A DNA stretch of 64,000 bases from SUP05 sp964577715 (GTDB taxonomy: Bacteria; Pseudomonadota; Gammaproteobacteria; PS1; Pseudothioglobaceae): the NCBI GenBank assembly GCA_964577715.1, contig CAZOAA010000004.1, positions 4,370 through 68,369 of the forward strand. The letters are read 5' to 3'. Under the pieces are notes generated by a model. That model did no database searches, had not been told where the DNA came from, and saw only the letters and a program-made list of their open reading frames with translations. Shown in pieces: positions 60,873-64,000 of this stretch; the stretch's first letter is position 1, and each line of letters begins with the position of its first letter. Position numbers and translations under genes: made by a program.

Positions 60873-63368
60873 CTACTCAATAACAGGATTATCCCATGGG
60901 CCAGTGATTTTATACTCAAGATCAACCACCTTATCTACAATCTTATCAATCAATTTCCCTTTAAATACTACCTCATCAACCGCCCAAACCCCAAGACCAA
61001 TCAAGCCACCACCTGCAAGTGCCGTGGCTACAGGTACAGCATCGCCCACTGCCGGGCTTACTCTAGCGTTTAGATCATACTCCTCTTTGATAAGGTCACT
61101 TTGACCAGTTAATCTAATAATGCCTGAGCTTGCATCTAGCTCAAACTTTTCAATCCTTGCTAGTGATTGCCCAATATGCAGTTTGATTTCGATATCATCA
61201 TAAGCAAACCCTTTTTCTGTTACATCGGCAACATCTAGCTTTAAACGCTTAGCGATAGATTTAATATTAAGTAATGACAAAACTCGACCAATATTCGGGT
61301 CTTGGTCAGTAAATGAACCTTTCTTTACATTCATCACCACATAACCAATAACCTGCTCAATACTCATATTCCAAGGTGCGCATTCACAAGACAAGCGAAT
61401 ATCAAAATCAAACCCACCGCCCTTAACCTTTTCTTTAATATTTAATTTATCTAAAAAATCAGAAAGTTGCTTACCCTCTGCTTGGGCGATTAATCGAGTC
61501 CTTCCATCAAGCCAAGCGCCATTAAAACTAAGTGCCTTATCGCTAACACCTACACCCTCAAATTCCAAATTATTAATAATCAGTATATTATTTTCAGAAA
61601 TCAAATCCACCTTTAAATCTGGCACTTGATACTCATCAACATAAATACCTTTAGAGCTTAGTCGCATACTGGGTATATCGCTCGGACTAATATTAAATTC
61701 TCCCTTAATTGCATCCAATGTAGATACCTGTAGCCCCAATACTTCAACTTTAGGATCCTTACCTTTTTCGGTAAAAATCACCACATTGCCCTTAATCATT
61801 TCAGATTCAATTCTCGCAATCCAAGACTTATCCAACTGCTGTCTAATATAAAGTTCGGCGCCGCTGTTATTATTAATTAATTCAACTCTAAAGTTAGACT
61901 TATCATCATCGCCTCGGTTGTTAGGATTAACACGAATATCAAATGGGATACCGCGAATATCGCCTACACCTTGAGAAGTGATTTCATTATTATGAAAAGC
62001 CAACTTTGAGTCAAAATCCTCAATCACTAATGAACCTTCTAACGTGGTCAATCGGTTGTCTTGAATAGTTAGATCAACATCTATTATTGATTCCCTATCA
62101 TCCAAAGGAATGACTAGCTTCATATCACCATTGACTCTACCTGATAGGCTAAATTGATCTAACACATCGTCAACATCAGAGCCAAGCGGTGCGTCTGCCA
62201 AAAACTGCATTAGCCTTTCACTTTGAGTAGTAATCTTACCAAGCACTTCAACATCTAATTTTTCTGCAGCCATATTAGGAATCTGTACCGTAATATCGCT
62301 CAAATCCATACCATTGAGCTTGGTGTCATTGACCATTACCAAAAGCTTGGTACCGTCAGTACTTATGTCTGCATCCAGATGCTTTAAAGGCTGCCAATCG
62401 TTGTTAAACAATAATTCGGTATCACTCAAATGTGCTGTTATTTCTGTTTTAACTGGCGCCCGCAATGACAAGTTTCTTTTAAGCTTAAGCCTTACATCGC
62501 TCAATTGGCCATCAACAAATGCACCTCTTAGCCAATTATGTGTTGTATCGCCTATTAGTTTTACTGGCAAATAATCACTGATATCATTAACTTGGATCTT
62601 GTCTAGATAGCTCTCAAACTCAACAAAATCGCTCCCTTGTTCAGAAAATAATTTAAAGTGCGCTGTTAATGAAAATTCATCATTACTAATTAACAATGGC
62701 AATGTTAAGAATTTATCTCGTTCAGATTGCACAACAGAAAGAGTACTAGCAATATCAACCTTACCCAAATCATAGCCCAAATCTCCAAAATCAAGCTCTT
62801 GGTTAGATATTTTCAATAACAATTGTGATTCGTTTCTACTAAGTACAATTGGTGCAATTTGTATTGTTTCGCTATCTTTTATAAATAAAGTTTTATTAAT
62901 ATTTAATGATTTAAAGAAATGCATAGTTTCTAAATTTTCACTAGAAACCAACTGCCTAATTTCATCAATACCAAACTCTCTATTTTGCGGATCAGGATTA
63001 GAATATAGACTCAGCGTGTCAAAATAAATATCACTAGGATGATAAATGTCTTCAAACAAACTCATTAAATTAAGCCGCCACTTAAGTATATTAACCGAAG
63101 CAATCGGTTGTTTTTTCTCGGGTGAAGATACTTTAAGATCATGAATCCTTAAAGCAAGGCCTTTTCTTTCAAAATCAAAAGTGATTTTTCTCAACTCAAC
63201 ATTTAAATCACTAAGATGAGAAATTTGATGCTCAATCGGCCCTTTGATCAAACTTGGAAAAGCCACAAAAAAAGCAACTGATAATACAACTAATAAAGCA
63301 ACAATCGCACTAATCCAAGTACTTACTTTTAGTACTGTTAAGCCGTGAGAAAGAGTCTTTTTTATCAT
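60873..63368 (-). CDS. yhdP: YhdP-like AsmA-family envelope protein
   Basis: Large bridge-like protein expected to carry phospholipid between the inner and outer membranes. It has one N-terminal helix (about 18-38) and a long repeating beta-strand periplasmic part (DUF3971/AsmA-like), with a C-terminal glycine-rich hydrophobic segment (VATALAGGGLIGLGVWAVDEV). At 831 residues it is much shorter than E. coli YhdP (about 1266), so the groove should be shorter. Position before tldD supports the name. Confidence 0.82.
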   Translation of the reverse strand: MIKKTLSHGLTVLKVSTWISAIVALLVVLSVAFFVAFPSLIKGPIEHQISHLSDLNVELRKITFDFERKGLALRIHDLKVSSPEKKQPIASVNILKWRLNLMSLFEDIYHPSDIYFDTLSLYSNPDPQNREFGIDEIRQLVSSENLETMHFFKSLNINKTLFIKDSETIQIAPIVLSRNESQLLLKISNQELDFGDLGYDLGKVDIASTLSVVQSERDKFLTLPLLISNDEFSLTAHFKLFSEQGSDFVEFESYLDKIQVNDISDYLPVKLIGDTTHNWLRGAFVDGQLSDVRLKLKRNLSLRAPVKTEITAHLSDTELLFNNDWQPLKHLDADISTDGTKLLVMVNDTKLNGMDLSDITVQIPNMAAEKLDVEVLGKITTQSERLMQFLADAPLGSDVDDVLDQFSLSGRVNGDMKLVIPLDDRESIIDVDLTIQDNRLTTLEGSLVIEDFDSKLAFHNNEITSQGVGDIRGIPFDIRVNPNNRGDDDKSNFRVELINNNSGAELYIRQQLDKSWIARIESEMIKGNVVIFTEKGKDPKVEVLGLQVSTLDAIKGEFNISPSDIPSMRLSSKGIYVDEYQVPDLKVDLISENNILIINNLEFEGVGVSDKALSFNGAWLDGRTRLIAQAEGKQLSDFLDKLNIKEKVKGGGFDFDIRLSCECAPWNMSIEQVIGYVVMNVKKGSFTDQDPNIGRVLSLLNIKSIAKRLKLDVADVTEKGFAYDDIEIKLHIGQSLARIEKFELDASSGIIRLTGQSDLIKEEYDLNARVSPAVGDAVPVATALAGGGLIGLGVWAVDEVVFKGKLIDKIVDKVVDLEYKITGPWDNPVIE

Positions 63369-63429
63369 GCTAGGGTAATTCTACATTACACACCCAATAA
63401 TGTCGGACGAATTAAAAATAAGTAGCGAT

Positions 63430-63918
63430 TTATCTTTGCAGTTGAAACAAACCTTTAGCTCTATTTTTTTCAACATTATTCCAATCAAATACTTGGCCAT
63501 TCATAGCAACATACACACCACTTTGATTACCTTGTGCTGCACTCAGTGCCACGCCCAAATTAAACAATGCATCAGAATTATTAATCGAATAAGGAATCAT
63601 CGAGCCAAATAATACAATAGTTTTGTCTTTAACCTTCTCGCCCAACAATTTAGCAGTATCGACCATGGTATCGGTACCATGAGTAATGATAATTTTATCG
63701 CTATCTGACTCAAGACATTTGGATAATATTAATTGACGATCTTCATCGCTCATATCCAAAGAGTCTTTTAAAAACAATACTTCAGATGTCGTATCAACCA
63801 TCGATCGACCACGATTAAGCATATCAACAATATGAGTACTGCCAAATTCTAACTCACCTGTTAGCTCGTTATAAACTTTATCGATTGTACCGCCAGTAAT
63901 AAAAAACTGAATATTCAT
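63430..63918 (-). CDS. short asparaginase-like protein (N-terminal domain only)
   Basis: 162 residues matching the N-terminal domain of type I/II asparaginases, with the nucleophile threonine in ITGGTID (T11) and the second threonine in THGTDTMVD. Full-length enzymes are about 330 residues; here the C-terminal domain is absent and the frame ends cleanly (FDWNNVEKNRAKGLF). Short single-domain forms are found in many gammaproteobacteria, so this is probably a real family. Activity is uncertain. Confidence 0.82.
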   Translation of the reverse strand: MNIQFFITGGTIDKVYNELTGELEFGSTHIVDMLNRGRSMVDTTSEVLFLKDSLDMSDEDRQLILSKCLESDSDKIIITHGTDTMVDTAKLLGEKVKDKTIVLFGSMIPYSINNSDALFNLGVALSAAQGNQSGVYVAMNGQVFDWNNVEKNRAKGLFQLQR

Positions 63919-64000
63919 GACAACTATTATATTAAAAAAAAATCAGAAATTTTATGAATGGCACTATTTACACTCTCTTGCCAAAGATATCAGTACCGAT

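Noticed and set aside
63954..64000. Possible gene start at the right edge
   Set aside because: Two overlapping ATG frames of about 15 codons are open, with no clear ribosome site; too short to support.
1..64000. CRISPR array, insertion sequence, prophage or rRNA operon
   Set aside because: No regular spaced repeats, transposase, phage structural gene or rRNA sequence was seen.

Overview
The window is an AT-rich, tightly packed bacterial chromosome segment from a Gram-negative gammaproteobacterium. It encodes lipid A and outer-membrane functions (BamC, a YhdP-like AsmA protein, an LpxL-family protein), Hda, CmoB, the TatABC translocase and a Ccm cytochrome c maturation system. Gene content, low GC and the duplicated glnK-amt loci would suit the SUP05/Thioglobus group of marine sulfur oxidisers. 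That placement is inference from overall gene content; no 16S gene or sulfur-oxidation gene lies in the window. One scaffold gap of 100 N is present, and its flanks show it to be an assembly artefact.

Layout. 1-1708: end of a succinate dehydrogenase operon (TPR gene, sdhC, sdhA running off the edge). 1958-5677: start of the division/cell-wall cluster (mraZ, rsmH, ftsL, ftsI), behind a promoter with three MraZ-type boxes; the cluster stops at ftsI. 5682-14535: dnaG, an LpxL-like gene, rpsO, prfB, gor, a nuclease, hisI-hisE-tatABC and a NasT-like ANTAR regulator. 14603-23233: two glnK-amt operons flanking a PDC sensor gene, ligA, bamC and dapA. 23234-34968: trmD, dapE, ccmI, ccmF, serB, tRNA-Leu, cysG, hda, pgsA, purM, purN and a DUF3108 gene split by the gap. 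34951-42239: uvrA, pyrH, frr, a small secreted protein, cmoB, a ZnuA-like protein and bioC. 42240-45177: the one clearly accessory patch (inverse-autotransporter barrel, secreted partner, decayed hydrolase, duplicated nuoN 3' end, BrnT/BrnA-like toxin-antitoxin pair). 45178-59338: complete nuoA-N operon. 59433-63918: tldD, yhdP-like gene, short asparaginase-like gene.

The most interesting signal is regulatory. Both glnK-amt operons have a sigma70-type promoter followed by a leader that can fold into two hexaloop hairpins (loops AAAGGC/AUUGAC and AACGGC/AUUGCU). Each loop has A at position 1 and G at position 4, and both leaders have a 7-nt linker. This is the published signature of RNA bound by ANTAR antiterminators. 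In the first leader the second hairpin overlaps the 5' arm of an intrinsic terminator with a run of eight U, so the two structures exclude each other. A NasT-like ANTAR gene lies just downstream of the first amt, and a soluble PDC-sensor gene just upstream of the first glnK. Together they suggest a locally encoded antitermination circuit for ammonium uptake, with the PDC protein a possible substitute for NasS.

The rest is mostly housekeeping: energy conservation (complex I, succinate dehydrogenase, cytochrome c assembly), envelope biogenesis, lysine/diaminopimelate synthesis (dapA, dapE), purine and pyrimidine steps, siroheme synthesis, translation and DNA repair.
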